64,000 nucleotides of DNA, taken from NCBI GenBank assembly GCA_036262835.1, contig DATAID010000003.1, positions 66,433 through 130,432 of the forward strand, read 5' to 3'. Positions 34,721 to 44,387 of the stretch are shown piece by piece (the first letter of the stretch is position 1; each line of letters opens with the position of its first letter). The notes below the pieces were generated by a model. That model searched no databases, was not told where the DNA came from, and saw nothing but the letters and a program-made list of their open reading frames with translations. The DNA is from RBG-16-66-20 sp036262835 (lineage in GTDB: Bacteria > Pseudomonadota > Gammaproteobacteria > Burkholderiales > SG8-39). Both the position numbers and the translations under genes were made by a program.

Positions 34721-36022
34721 ATGACGAACGCCAGGCTGGCACTCACGCTGCTCGCCGCCTCGATCGCGCTGATCGGCTGCGGAGAGGACAAGAAGCCCGA
34801 GGCGAAGCAAGCCCCGGTTGCGCAGGAAAAGAAGGCGCCGCCCCCGCCCCAGACGATCGAAATCAAGATCGGCCACGTCGCCCCGCTCACGGGCGGTAAC
34901 GCGCACCTCGGCAAGGACAACGAGAACGGCGCGCGACTCGCGCTCGAAGAGGCGAACGCCGCAAAGGTCACGATCGAGGGCAAACAGGCCAACTTCGTGC
35001 TCGTGCCCGAGGATGACCAGGAAGATCCCAAAGTCGGCACGACGGTCGCGCAGAAGCTGGTCGACGCGAAGGTCGCGGGCGTGGTCGGACACCTCAACTC
35101 CGGCACCTCGATTCCCGCTTCGCCGATCTACAGCCAGGCCGGCATCCCCGTGATCTCCGGCTCGGCCACCAATCCCAAGCTCACCGAGCAGGGCTTCAAG
35201 ACGCAGTTCCGCGTCGTCGGCCGCGACGACCAGCAGGGACCCGCGATCGCGAGCTACCTCGCCGAGCAGAAAAAGCCCAAGCTCGTCGCCGTCGTCGATG
35301 ACGCGAGCGCCTATGGCGAGGGCATCGCCAACGAGGTCGAGAAGACCCTCAAGGCCGCGAACGTGAAAGTCCTGCCGCGCGAGAAAGGCACCAACAAGAC
35401 GGTCGACTGGAAGGCGATCCTCACCAAGCTGAAGGGCCGCAACCCCGATGCGGTGTTCTACGGCGGCATGACCTCCACCGCCGGTCCGATGCTCAAGCAG
35501 GGGCGCGAGCTCGGCGTGAAGGCGGTCTTCCTCTTCGGCGACGGCGCCTGCGAGGGCGAAATGGCGAAGCTCGCGGGCGAGGCGGCCGAGGGGTTCCTGT
35601 GCTCGCAGGCGGGCATCCCGCCGATGGCCTCGGACAAGAAGTTCCTCGACAGCTTCAAGAAGAAGTTCGGCGAGGATCCGAAGCAGTACTCGCCCTTCAC
35701 CTACGACGCGGCCAACCTGCTCATCGAGGCGATGAAGAAGGCGAACTCGGCCGATCCGGTGAAATACCTGCCCGAGCTCGCCAAGATCAACTTCAAGGGC
35801 GCGACCGGCCAGATCGCCTTCGACGACAAGGGCGACCGCAAGGACGCGGAGATCACAATCTCGGTCATGAAGGGCGGCAAGCTCGAGCCGGTGGCCGTGG
35901 TCAAGGCCGGCAAGACGATCGCCTTCGACGACTTCGTCAAGGGGGCGGGCGCCGCGCCGGCCGTGGCCCCGGCGGCCGAGCCCGCCAAGGCAGAAGAGAA
36001 GAAGGACGAGCCGAAGAAGTAG
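34721..36022 (+). CDS. livK: Branched-chain amino acid ABC transporter substrate-binding lipoprotein
   Basis: Solute receptor of a Liv-type ABC importer, 433 residues. The signal sequence ends in the lipobox LIGC (Cys near residue 20), so it is predicted to be membrane-anchored. A Lys/Pro/Ala-rich linker precedes the type I periplasmic-binding fold (IGHVAPLTGGNAHLGKDNEN, ASAYGEGIANEVEK, FTYDAANLLIEAMKKA). The C-terminus carries an Ala/Pro/Lys/Glu-rich tail of about 25 residues. ATG 34721 follows AAGGGAGA. It is separated from livH by a strong terminator. Confidence 0.92.
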   Translation: MTNARLALTLLAASIALIGCGEDKKPEAKQAPVAQEKKAPPPPQTIEIKIGHVAPLTGGNAHLGKDNENGARLALEEANAAKVTIEGKQANFVLVPEDDQEDPKVGTTVAQKLVDAKVAGVVGHLNSGTSIPASPIYSQAGIPVISGSATNPKLTEQGFKTQFRVVGRDDQQGPAIASYLAEQKKPKLVAVVDDASAYGEGIANEVEKTLKAANVKVLPREKGTNKTVDWKAILTKLKGRNPDAVFYGGMTSTAGPMLKQGRELGVKAVFLFGDGACEGEMAKLAGEAAEGFLCSQAGIPPMASDKKFLDSFKKKFGEDPKQYSPFTYDAANLLIEAMKKANSADPVKYLPELAKINFKGATGQIAFDDKGDRKDAEITISVMKGGKLEPVAVVKAGKTIAFDDFVKGAGAAPAVAPAAEPAKAEEKKDEPKK

Positions 36023-36041
36023 CGCTTCGGCGCCTATGAGG

Positions 36042-36069
36042 ACGGCACCCTCGGGTGCCGTTTTTTTTT
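36042..36069 (+). terminator. Strong terminator between livK and livH
   Basis: Perfect eight-pair stem ACGGCACC/GGTGCCGT with tetraloop CTCG, followed by nine T residues, ending only 17 bases before the GTG of livH. It is inside the transporter gene set and would limit read-through into livHMGF. Confidence 0.9.
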
Positions 36070-36086
36070 GCTAGGCTTCGGCCGCC

Positions 36087-37064
36087 GTGGACATCTTCGT
36101 CCAGCAGCTCGTGAACGGGCTCACGCTCGGTGCCGTGTACGCGGTCGTCGCGCTCGGCTACACGATGGTCTACGGCATTATCCAGCTCATCAACTTCGCG
36201 CACGGCGAAGTCGTGATGATCGGCGCTATGGTCGCCTTCACGGTCATCCGGCGGCTGGCCGACGCCGGGCTGCCGCCCGTTCTCGTGGTGCTGATCGGCA
36301 CGGCCTGCGCAGTGCCGGTGTGCATGGCGGTGGGCTACGCGATGGAACGCCTCGCCTACCGGCCGCTCAGGCGCGCGCCCCGCCTCGCTCCCCTCATTAC
36401 CGCGATCGGCGTCTCGATCGTGCTGCAGCACCTCGCGATGCTCATCTGGAGCCGCAACGTGCTTGCGTTTCCCCAGATCATCCCGGCCGTCTCCTTCACG
36501 ATCGCGGGCGCCTCGGTCACCGGGGTGCAGATCGCGATCCTCGGCGTCTGCTTTGCGATGATGGCGGCGCTCGCGCTGCTCGTCTACCGCACGCGCCTTG
36601 GCCGCGCGATGCGCGCGACCGCGCAGAATCCCCAGGTGGCGGCGCTGATGGGCGTGGACGTCAATCGCGTGATCGCGACCACGTTCGTGATCGGTGCCGC
36701 CCTCGCGGCCGTCGCCGGTGTTCTCTACGGCACCTACTACGGCGTCGTTCAGTACACCTTCGGCTCGCTGCTCGGCTTGAAAGCTTTCGCCGCCGCGGTG
36801 CTCGGCGGCATCGGCAATATCCCGGGCGCCATGCTGGGCGGCTTGCTGCTGGGGATTGTCGAGGCGCTCGGCGCGGGCTACATCGGCGACTTTTCCGATC
36901 TTTGCAGCTACGGCCTCGGCCCCGCCGAGCGGTGCGCCGACGGCGGGCATTTCGTTCTTTTCGGCTCCAACTACCAGGACGTCTTCGCGTTCCTGGTGCT
37001 GATCCTCGTCCTCGTCTTCCGTCCCTCGGGCATTCTGGGCGAGCGCGTCGGAGATCGCGCATGA
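36087..37064 (+). CDS. livH: Branched-chain amino acid ABC transporter permease LivH
   Basis: Inner-membrane permease, 325 residues, with about eight helices. The family start FVQQLVNGLTLGAVYAVVALGYTMVYGI is recognisable by its first twenty residues, as is the cytoplasmic loop RAMRATAQNPQVAALMGVDV. The start is a GTG at 36087. The stop overlaps livM as ATGA. A loop near residues 270-295 (SDLCSYGLGPAERCAD) is an insertion relative to the shorter enteric protein. Confidence 0.95.
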   Translation: MDIFVQQLVNGLTLGAVYAVVALGYTMVYGIIQLINFAHGEVVMIGAMVAFTVIRRLADAGLPPVLVVLIGTACAVPVCMAVGYAMERLAYRPLRRAPRLAPLITAIGVSIVLQHLAMLIWSRNVLAFPQIIPAVSFTIAGASVTGVQIAILGVCFAMMAALALLVYRTRLGRAMRATAQNPQVAALMGVDVNRVIATTFVIGAALAAVAGVLYGTYYGVVQYTFGSLLGLKAFAAAVLGGIGNIPGAMLGGLLLGIVEALGAGYIGDFSDLCSYGLGPAERCADGGHFVLFGSNYQDVFAFLVLILVLVFRPSGILGERVGDRA

Positions 37065-38128
37065 AGCGGCGCTTTGCGTGGGCCGGCCTGCTGCTCGTCG
37101 CCGTAACGCTGGCGGTGCTGCCTTTCGCGCTCGCCCAGGCCGGCACGAGCTGGGTGCGGATCACCAACCTGGCGATCCTCTACACGCTGCTCGCGCTCGG
37201 CCTCAATATCGTCGTGGGCTTCGCCGGGCTGCTTGATCTCGGCTACATCGCGTTCTATGCAGTGGGCGCCTATGCCTACGCGCTCCTCGCGAGCCCGCAT
37301 TTCGGCCTGCACCTGCCATTCTGGGCGATCCTGCCGATCGGCGCGGCGGTCGCCGCGTTTTGCGGCATCCTGCTGGGCGCGCCCACGCTCAAGCTGCGCG
37401 GCGACTACCTCGCGATCGTGACGCTGGGTTTTGGCGAGATCGTGCGCATCTTCCTCAACAACCTTTCGCAGCCGGTGAACATCACGCGCGGGCCGCAGGG
37501 CATCGCGGGCATAGATCCGGTGCGCCTCGCCGGAATCGACTTCGCGAAAACCGACGCGCTCTTCGGCCTCACGGTGAGCGGCCCGATCAAGTACTACTAC
37601 CTGCTCCTCGTGCTGATGCTCGGCATCATCCTGGTCAACCTGCGCCTGCAGAATTCGCGCATCGGGCGCGCCTGGGAGGCGATCCGGGAGGACGAAGTGG
37701 CGGCGCGCGCGATGGGCATCCACACCACGCGCCTGAAGCTGCTCGCTTTCGCGATGGGCGCGACCTTCGGCGGCGTCGCCGGCGGGATGTTCGCCGCGAT
37801 CCAGGGCTTCATCTCGCCCGAGAGCTTCATCCTGGTCGAGTCGGTGATGGTCGTGTCGATGGTCGTCCTCGGCGGCATGGGCAACATCTGGGGCGTCATC
37901 CTCGGCGCGATGCTGCTGTCCTTCGTGCCCGAGATCCTGCGCTGGACTGTCGAGCCTGCGCAGGAGGCGCTCTTCGGCCGGATCGTGATCGAGCCCGAAG
38001 TGATCCGCATGCTCATCTTCGGCCTCGCGCTCGTGCTCGTCATGCTCTTTCGCCCGGCCGGCCTCCTGCCCTCGGCAGTGAGAAAGCGCGAGCTCACGGT
38101 GCAAGGGCCGGAAAAGGTCGTTTCATGA
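37061..38128 (+). CDS. livM: Branched-chain amino acid ABC transporter permease LivM
   Basis: Second permease subunit, 355 residues. It contains LNIVVGFAGLLDLGYIAFYA, LRGDYLAIVTLGFGEIVRI, and the coupling loop GRAWEAIREDEVAARAMGI that contacts the ATPases. The start overlaps livH and the stop overlaps livG, so the four transporter genes after the terminator are translationally chained. Confidence 0.95.
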   Translation: MKRRFAWAGLLLVAVTLAVLPFALAQAGTSWVRITNLAILYTLLALGLNIVVGFAGLLDLGYIAFYAVGAYAYALLASPHFGLHLPFWAILPIGAAVAAFCGILLGAPTLKLRGDYLAIVTLGFGEIVRIFLNNLSQPVNITRGPQGIAGIDPVRLAGIDFAKTDALFGLTVSGPIKYYYLLLVLMLGIILVNLRLQNSRIGRAWEAIREDEVAARAMGIHTTRLKLLAFAMGATFGGVAGGMFAAIQGFISPESFILVESVMVVSMVVLGGMGNIWGVILGAMLLSFVPEILRWTVEPAQEALFGRIVIEPEVIRMLIFGLALVLVMLFRPAGLLPSAVRKRELTVQGPEKVVS

Positions 38129-38895
38129 GCGCCCTGCTCGAGGCAACCGGCATCGGCAAGCGCTTCGGCGGCGTGCAGGCGCTGCGCGAGGTCTCTTTTT
38201 CGCTCGAGCGCGGGTCGGTCTACGGCTTGATCGGACCCAACGGGGCCGGCAAGACGACGCTTTTCAACGTGCTCACCGGCATGTACCGCCCCGATGGGGG
38301 CCGCTTCCTTTTCGACGGCCGGCGGCTCGAGGGGCTGAGGCCGGACGAGATCGCCGCTGCGGGCGTGGCGCGCACTTTCCAGAACATCCGGCTTTTCGCG
38401 AACCTGTCCGCGCTCGAGAACGTGATGATCGGGCGCCATGTGCGCACGCGGGCGGGCGTGATCGGCGCGGTGCTGCGAAATCGCCGGACTCTGGAAGAAG
38501 AAGCGGCGATCGAGGCCCGCGCGCTCAGGCTCCTCGACTACGTTGGCATCCGCGCCCGCGCCAACGACGCTGCCGGGAACCTGCCCTATGGCGACCAGCG
38601 GCGCCTGGAGATCGCCCGCGCGCTCGCCACCGAGCCGAAGCTCCTCGCGCTCGATGAGCCCGCGGCGGGGATGAACGCCGCCGAGTCCCTCGCCCTGCGC
38701 CGGCTGTTCGCCGACATCCGCAAGGACGGCACGACCATTCTGCTCATCGAGCATGACATGCGCCTCGTCATGAACATCTGCGACCGGGTGCTCGTGCTCG
38801 ATCACGGCGAGCGCATCGCCGAGGGGCCGCCGGCGCAGATCCAGCGCGACGCCCGCGTCATCGAGGCCTATCTGGGAACCCCGGATGCTGCTTGA
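38125..38895 (+). CDS. livG: Branched-chain amino acid ABC transporter ATPase LivG
   Basis: ABC ATPase, 256 residues. Walker A is GPNGAGKTT near residue 37. The Q-loop region is VARTFQNIRLF, the signature region is NLPYGDQRRLEIARAL (LPYGD in place of LSGGQ, usual for LivG), Walker B is LLALDEPAAGMN, and the switch histidine is in LIEHDM. It overlaps livM and livF. Confidence 0.95.
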   Translation: MSALLEATGIGKRFGGVQALREVSFSLERGSVYGLIGPNGAGKTTLFNVLTGMYRPDGGRFLFDGRRLEGLRPDEIAAAGVARTFQNIRLFANLSALENVMIGRHVRTRAGVIGAVLRNRRTLEEEAAIEARALRLLDYVGIRARANDAAGNLPYGDQRRLEIARALATEPKLLALDEPAAGMNAAESLALRRLFADIRKDGTTILLIEHDMRLVMNICDRVLVLDHGERIAEGPPAQIQRDARVIEAYLGTPDAA

Positions 38896-39598
38896 GGTGC
38901 GGAAAATGGAGGTGAGCTACGGCGGCATCCGCGCCGTGAAGGGCATCGACCTCGAGGTCGGCGAGGCAGAGCTCGTGTGCCTGATCGGCGCAAACGGCGC
39001 AGGCAAGAGCACCACGCTTCGGGCGATTTGCGGGCTCGTCGCGCCGCGCGCGGGAATCGTGCACTACGCCGGATCCGACGTGCTCGCGCTGCCGGCGCAC
39101 GAGCTGCCGCGCCGCGGCCTGGTCATGGTGCCCGAAGGACGCGGCATCTTCGCGCAGCTCACGGTGGCGGAAAACCTCGCCATGGGCTCTTTCTTCCGCC
39201 GCGACGAGAGCGACGTCCAGGCGGATCTTGAGCGCCAGTACGAGACCTTCCCGCGGCTGAAGGAGCGGCGCGCCCAGATCGCCGGCACCCTTTCGGGCGG
39301 CGAGCAGCAGATGCTCGCGATCGCGCGCGCGCTCATGGCGCGTCCCAAGCTGCTGCTGCTCGATGAGCCTTCGATGGGCCTCGCCCCGCGCCTCGTCGCC
39401 AAGATCTTCGAGATCGTGCGCGAGATCGCCGCACGTGGCGTGACGATCCTGCTCGTGGAGCAGAACGCACGGCTCGCGCTCGAGGCCGCGCAGCGCGGCT
39501 ACGTGATGGAATCGGGAACGGTGGCTCTGAGCGGGGATGCCGCGACGCTGCGCGCCGATCCGCGCGTGCGCGAGGCCTATCTGGGCGAAGCCGCCTAG
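38885..39598 (+). CDS. livF: Branched-chain amino acid ABC transporter ATPase LivF
   Basis: ABC ATPase, 237 residues. Walker A is GANGAGKST, the signature is LSGGEQQMLAIARALM, Walker B is LLLLDEPSMGL and the final switch is LVEQNA. ATG 38885 lies inside the last codons of livG. It is the last gene of the liv unit and convergent with the ferredoxin reductase gene. Confidence 0.95.
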   Translation: MLLEVRKMEVSYGGIRAVKGIDLEVGEAELVCLIGANGAGKSTTLRAICGLVAPRAGIVHYAGSDVLALPAHELPRRGLVMVPEGRGIFAQLTVAENLAMGSFFRRDESDVQADLERQYETFPRLKERRAQIAGTLSGGEQQMLAIARALMARPKLLLLDEPSMGLAPRLVAKIFEIVREIAARGVTILLVEQNARLALEAAQRGYVMESGTVALSGDAATLRADPRVREAYLGEAA

Positions 39599-39611
39599 CC
39601 GCCGGCGGTCC

Positions 39612-40625
39612 TTAAGTGGCGCCGGCTACGTCGGCCTGCGTCGTGAAGCTGTCGGCGAAAAACTCGTCCTCGGGCAGCTTGCAGACCGTAGTGAAATCCC
39701 GGCGCGCCGAGTCGACCATGATCGGGACGCCGCAAGCATAGACCTGGTGCCCGGAAAGGTCGGGAAAGTCCTCCATCACGGCGCGATGCACGAAGCCCGT
39801 GCGCCCGCTCCAGTTGTCTTCGGGAAGCGCCTCCGAGATCACCGGCACGTATTTGAGCGGCCAGGACTTCGCGAGCTCGTTCATGTACAGATCCTTCGGC
39901 CGCCGGCCGCCCCAATAAAGCGTCATCGGGCGCTGGATGCCCTTGTGCTGCATGTGCTCGATCACCGCCTTGATCGGCGCAAAGCCGGTGCCCGAGGCGA
40001 CGAACACGATCGGCTTGTCAGACTCCTCGCGGAGAAAAAATGTCCCGAGCGGCCCCTCGAAGCGCAGAATGTCGCGCTCCTTCATCTTCGCGAAAACGTG
40101 ATCGGTGAACTTGCCGCCGGCCACATGGCGCACGTGCAGCTGCAGCAGCTCGGCGTCGTGCGGCGCGCTGGCGAGCGAGAAGCTGCGCCGCGAGCCGTCC
40201 TTGAGGAGGAACTCGATGAACTGGCCCGCGAGGAAATTGAGCTTTTCGTTCGCCGGCAGCTTGAGGTGGAGCACCATGACGTCGTCGGCCGCGCGCTCGA
40301 GCTTCTGGATGCGGCAAGGCAGCGTCTTGATCTGGATGTCCTTCGCCGCGCCGATGGCGCGCGCCTCGACCACCAGGTCGGACAAGGGCTTCGCCTGGCA
40401 AAAGAGCGCCTTGCCCTTCGCTCTTTCCTCGTCCGTCAGCGCTTTTTTCTGGTACGTGCCGTAATCGACCGTCCCCGAGACGATCGTCCCCTTGCAGCTG
40501 CCGCACGCGCCGCTCTTGCAGCCGTAGGGCAGCACATAGCCTTGCCGCAACGCCGCGGCGAGCACCGTTTCTCCTTCTTCGACGGAAAATTGCAGCCCGC
40601 TCGGCTGCAAGATAATGCTGGGCAT
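39612..40625 (-). CDS. Ferredoxin-NAD(P)H reductase with N-terminal [2Fe-2S] domain (AscD-like)
   Basis: Soluble electron-transfer flavoprotein, 337 residues. The plant-type [2Fe-2S] domain (1-90) has YGCKSGACGSCKG and a distal cysteine in LFCQAKP. The FAD-binding domain has RRSFSLASAP, and the NAD domain has FVASGTGFAPIKAVIEH and VYACGVP. Proteins like this are often labelled CDP-6-deoxyglucoseen reductase, but in bacteria without that sugar pathway they probably serve an oxygenase or another acceptor. The start is ATG 40625 rather than an ATG six codons upstream that overlaps cutA on the other strand. Partner unknown. Confidence 0.87.
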   Translation of the reverse strand: MPSIILQPSGLQFSVEEGETVLAAALRQGYVLPYGCKSGACGSCKGTIVSGTVDYGTYQKKALTDEERAKGKALFCQAKPLSDLVVEARAIGAAKDIQIKTLPCRIQKLERAADDVMVLHLKLPANEKLNFLAGQFIEFLLKDGSRRSFSLASAPHDAELLQLHVRHVAGGKFTDHVFAKMKERDILRFEGPLGTFFLREESDKPIVFVASGTGFAPIKAVIEHMQHKGIQRPMTLYWGGRRPKDLYMNELAKSWPLKYVPVISEALPEDNWSGRTGFVHRAVMEDFPDLSGHQVYACGVPIMVDSARRDFTTVCKLPEDEFFADSFTTQADVAGAT

Positions 40626-40641
40626 GTCGCTACAATTATGC

Positions 40642-40962
40642 ATGAGCGCGCTCCTCGTTCTGACCAGCCTTCCGGACCGCGCGAGCGCCGAGCGCCTCGC
40701 CGATCACCTGATCGAGAAAAAGGTCGCGGCGTGCGTGAACATCCTCGCGGCGTGCCGCTCCGTCTATCGCTGGAAAGAAGCGCTCCAGCACGACGAGGAG
40801 CATCCCGTGCTGATCAAGACGACTGCCGCGCGCTATGCGGCGCTCGAGCAGGCGATCCGCGCCGTTCACCCCTACGAACTTCCGGAGATCATCGCGGTCC
40901 CAATCGAGCGCGGGCTCTCCGCGTATCTGGGGTGGGTCGAATCCGAGACGGCGGCGAAATGA
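40642..40962 (+). CDS. cutA: Divalent cation tolerance protein CutA
   Basis: Small trimeric CutA protein, 106 residues, linked to copper/divalent cation tolerance and, in enterics, encoded next to dsbD. Motifs are ERLADHLIEKKVAACVNIL, YRWKEALQHDEEHPVLIKTT and VHPYELPEIIAVPIERGLSAYLGWV. ATG 40642 is used. The stop overlaps the dsbD start, consistent with the well-known cutA-dsbD pairing. Confidence 0.95.
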   Translation: MSALLVLTSLPDRASAERLADHLIEKKVAACVNILAACRSVYRWKEALQHDEEHPVLIKTTAARYAALEQAIRAVHPYELPEIIAVPIERGLSAYLGWVESETAAK

Positions 40963-42500
40963 TGAGACGGTTTCTCCTCCTGCTCGCCTTTCTCCTGGGG
41001 ACGGCGCAAGCGGCGAACCCCGACGGGCTGCTCGAGCCCGAGAAGGCGTTCCGCATGTCGGCGCGCGCGCTCGACGCGCAGACGGTCGAGGTGAGCTTCG
41101 CGATCGCCGACGGCTACTACATGTACCGCGAGCGCTTCGCCTTCAAGGCAGGCGATGGCGCGAAGCTCGGCGCGCCCCGGTTCCCCGCCGGCGAGCGCAA
41201 GAAGGACGAGTTCTTCGGCGAGGTCGAGACCTACCGCAAGAACGTCGCCATCCGCCTGCCGGTGCAGGGCGCAAACCGGGCGCTCGATCTCACCGTGACC
41301 TCGCAGGGCTGCGCCGATGTGGGCGTGTGCTATGTCCCGATGGACTCCAGCGCGCGCATCGTGCTCGCCTCGGGCGCGGCGTCGCCGCCGCGCGATTCGG
41401 GCATGAACTTCGTCCAAGCGGTCAACCTGACTTCGAGCGACCTCGCGGTCGTGCGCCTCTTCGAGAACAGCCTGCCGCTCGTGCTCGGCGGCTTTCTGCT
41501 CTTCGGGCTGCTGCTCGCTTTCACGCCCTGTGTGCTGCCCATGATTCCGATTCTTTCCGGAATCATCGCCGGCGAGGGAGGCGCGCTCAGCAAATCCCGC
41601 GCCCTCGCGCTTTCGCTCGCTTATGTGAGTGGGATGGCGGTGACCTACGCGATCGCCGGCGTGGCGGCGGCGTATTCCGGCTCTTTGCTGGCCGCCGCGC
41701 TGCAAAACGCCTGGGTGCTGGGCGCGTTTGCGCTCGTTTTCGTGCTGCTGGCGCTTTCGATGTTCGGCCTCTACGACCTTGCCCTTCCCGGTTTTCTGCA
41801 ACAGCGCCTCGACGGGGTTCAGCGCCGCTTGCCGGGCGGCCGCGTCGCCTCGGTCGCCGGGATGGGCGCGCTCTCGGCCTTGATCGTCAGTCCCTGCGTC
41901 GCCGCGCCGCTCGCGGGCGCGCTGCTCTACATCGCGCAGACGAAGGACGTCGCGCTTGGGGGCAGCGCGCTCTTTGCCATGGCGCTCGGCATGGGCGTGC
42001 CGCTCCTCATAGTCGGGGTATCGGAAGGCGCCCTGCTGCCGAAATCCGGCCCCTGGCTCAACCGCGTGAAGCAGTTCTTCGGCATGCTGCTGCTCGCCGT
42101 CGCCGCCTGGATCGTGTCGCCCCTCTTTCTGAGTGGGAAAAGCGATACGCCGTTCGCGCGGGTCGGCAGCGGCGCCGAGCTCGACGCAAAGCTCGCCGCT
42201 GCGGGAAAACCGGCAATGCTCGACTTCTATGCCGACTGGTGCGTCTCCTGCAAGGAGATGGAGCATTTCACCTTCAGCGATCCGCAGGTGAAAGAGCGGT
42301 TGGGCACGATGTTGCTGCTGCAGGCGGACGTCACCGCCAACACGGCCGAGCATAAGGCGCTGCTCAAGCGCTTCTCCCTCTTCGGCCCGCCAGGGATCAT
42401 TTTTTTCGACGCGCAGGGCCGCGAAGTGGAGGGTCTGCGCGTGATCGGCTACCAGAATCCCGAGCGTTTTCTGAAAACGCTCGACCAGCTCAAGCGCTAG
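40959..42500 (+). CDS. dsbD: Thiol:disulfide interchange protein DsbD
   Basis: Transmembrane reductant carrier, 513 residues, moving electrons from cytoplasmic thioredoxin to periplasmic DsbC and cytochrome c maturation. After a signal peptide (about 18 residues, GTAQAANP), the N-terminal domain has the active cysteines in QGCADVGVCYVP. The membrane domain has FTPCVLPMIPILSG and IVSPCVAAPLAG. The C-terminal thioredoxin domain has WCVSCKEM. All three cysteine pairs are present. The start is the first of two adjacent ATGs, overlapping cutA. Somewhat shorter than E. coli DsbD (565). Confidence 0.96.
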   Translation: MMRRFLLLLAFLLGTAQAANPDGLLEPEKAFRMSARALDAQTVEVSFAIADGYYMYRERFAFKAGDGAKLGAPRFPAGERKKDEFFGEVETYRKNVAIRLPVQGANRALDLTVTSQGCADVGVCYVPMDSSARIVLASGAASPPRDSGMNFVQAVNLTSSDLAVVRLFENSLPLVLGGFLLFGLLLAFTPCVLPMIPILSGIIAGEGGALSKSRALALSLAYVSGMAVTYAIAGVAAAYSGSLLAAALQNAWVLGAFALVFVLLALSMFGLYDLALPGFLQQRLDGVQRRLPGGRVASVAGMGALSALIVSPCVAAPLAGALLYIAQTKDVALGGSALFAMALGMGVPLLIVGVSEGALLPKSGPWLNRVKQFFGMLLLAVAAWIVSPLFLSGKSDTPFARVGSGAELDAKLAAAGKPAMLDFYADWCVSCKEMEHFTFSDPQVKERLGTMLLLQADVTANTAEHKALLKRFSLFGPPGIIFFDAQGREVEGLRVIGYQNPERFLKTLDQLKR

Positions 42501-42540
42501 CGCTGCCTTGCGGCGCGGGCCTTGCGCGGCGGACCCTTAC

Positions 42541-43539
<999 letters not shown>

Positions 43540-43559
43540 GATTTGTCGGGGTGTTTTTG

Positions 43560-43705
43560 GCTGGGAACTTTCCCTGCGCCCGGCAATCTTACCTTCAGAC
43601 GATGTTGATCGTCTCCCGCTTCTCCTCCCTGAGCGGGTTGCCTTAATCCCAAAGTTAAGGCGTTTTAGCCCCCGGTTGGTTTCCCCTTTCCGGGGGTTTT
43701 TTATT
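43560..43705 (+). ncRNA. Candidate anti-hemB-type small RNA
   Basis: The 165-base gap upstream of hemB can form, on the strand opposite to hemB, three consecutive hairpins: CCCGCT/AGCGGG (43615-43637), a perfect seven-pair GCCTTAA/TTAAGGC (43640-43661), and a GC-rich terminator stem followed by T6. No protein gene on this strand needs that terminator. Position and orientation match the hemB/anti-hemB motif reported in betaproteobacteria from comparative genomics. The 5' end is not defined here. The alternative is a structured 5' leader of hemB read on the minus strand. Confidence 0.5.
43669..43702 (+). terminator. Rho-independent terminator of the candidate sRNA
   Basis: Stem CCCCCGG (43669-43675) with CCGGGGG (43690-43696), loop of 14 bases, then TTTTTT. 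The T run is on the plus strand only, whereas both flanking genes are on the minus strand. Confidence 0.8.
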
Positions 43706-44307
43706 TACGCGCGGCGCTCGGCCAGCCATTGCTCGAGCAGCGCGCGCGCTTCTGCCACCGTTTCTTCCTGCTTGCTGGAAAAAAGCAGCGCAGTCGCCTC
43801 GATGCGCTCCTTCGCAAGTGCGGCGCGCGAGTGCGCGAGCGCCTGCGCTTGTTCGACGCGCGAAAGCTTGTCTGCCTTGGAAAGAAGCACGAGCCGTGGC
43901 GCATCCACGGGCGCGAGCCAGGCGAGGAACTGCCGGTCGCTTTGCACGAGCGGCCGGCGGGCATCGGTCAGAAGCACGATGCCGGCGAAGCGCCGCCGCG
44001 CTGCGAGAAATCCGGTGATGAGCGGCTCCCAGGTCGCGCGCAGAGCGCGAGGCGCTGCTGCATAGCCATAGCCCGGCAGATCGACCAGCCGGGCGCCACC
44101 GCCGAGCTCGAAAAAATTGATGCTGCGCGTGCGGCCCGGCGTCCGGCTCGCGAACGCGAGGCGCCGGCGATTGGCGAGCGCGTTGATCGCGCTCGACTTG
44201 CCCACGTTGGAGCGCCCCGCGAAAACAAGCTCCCGCCCGGCTGCGGGCGGAAGGTCCTCGGCCCGCACGACCGAGGAAATGAACCGCGCCTGCTGGAAGG
44301 CGTTCAT
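43705..44307 (-). CDS. yihA: Ribosome biogenesis GTPase YihA/EngB
   Basis: Essential small GTPase, 200 residues, needed for large ribosomal subunit assembly. G1 is FAGRSNVGKSSAINAL, the switch region is TPGRTRSINFF, G3 is VDLPGYG, G4 is LLSKADKLS, and the G5-like region is LLFSSK. It is divergent from a cytochrome c4 gene, a common arrangement in beta- and gammaproteobacteria. Confidence 0.96.
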   Translation of the reverse strand: MNAFQQARFISSVVRAEDLPPAAGRELVFAGRSNVGKSSAINALANRRRLAFASRTPGRTRSINFFELGGGARLVDLPGYGYAAAPRALRATWEPLITGFLAARRRFAGIVLLTDARRPLVQSDRQFLAWLAPVDAPRLVLLSKADKLSRVEQAQALAHSRAALAKERIEATALLFSSKQEETVAEARALLEQWLAERRA

Positions 44308-44387
44308 GGTGCGCCCGGGGTATGCCGAAAGCGGGAAATTCTAATAAAATCGCGGCTTTCTAACGGCGACAGGCGGGGGACTTCCGG

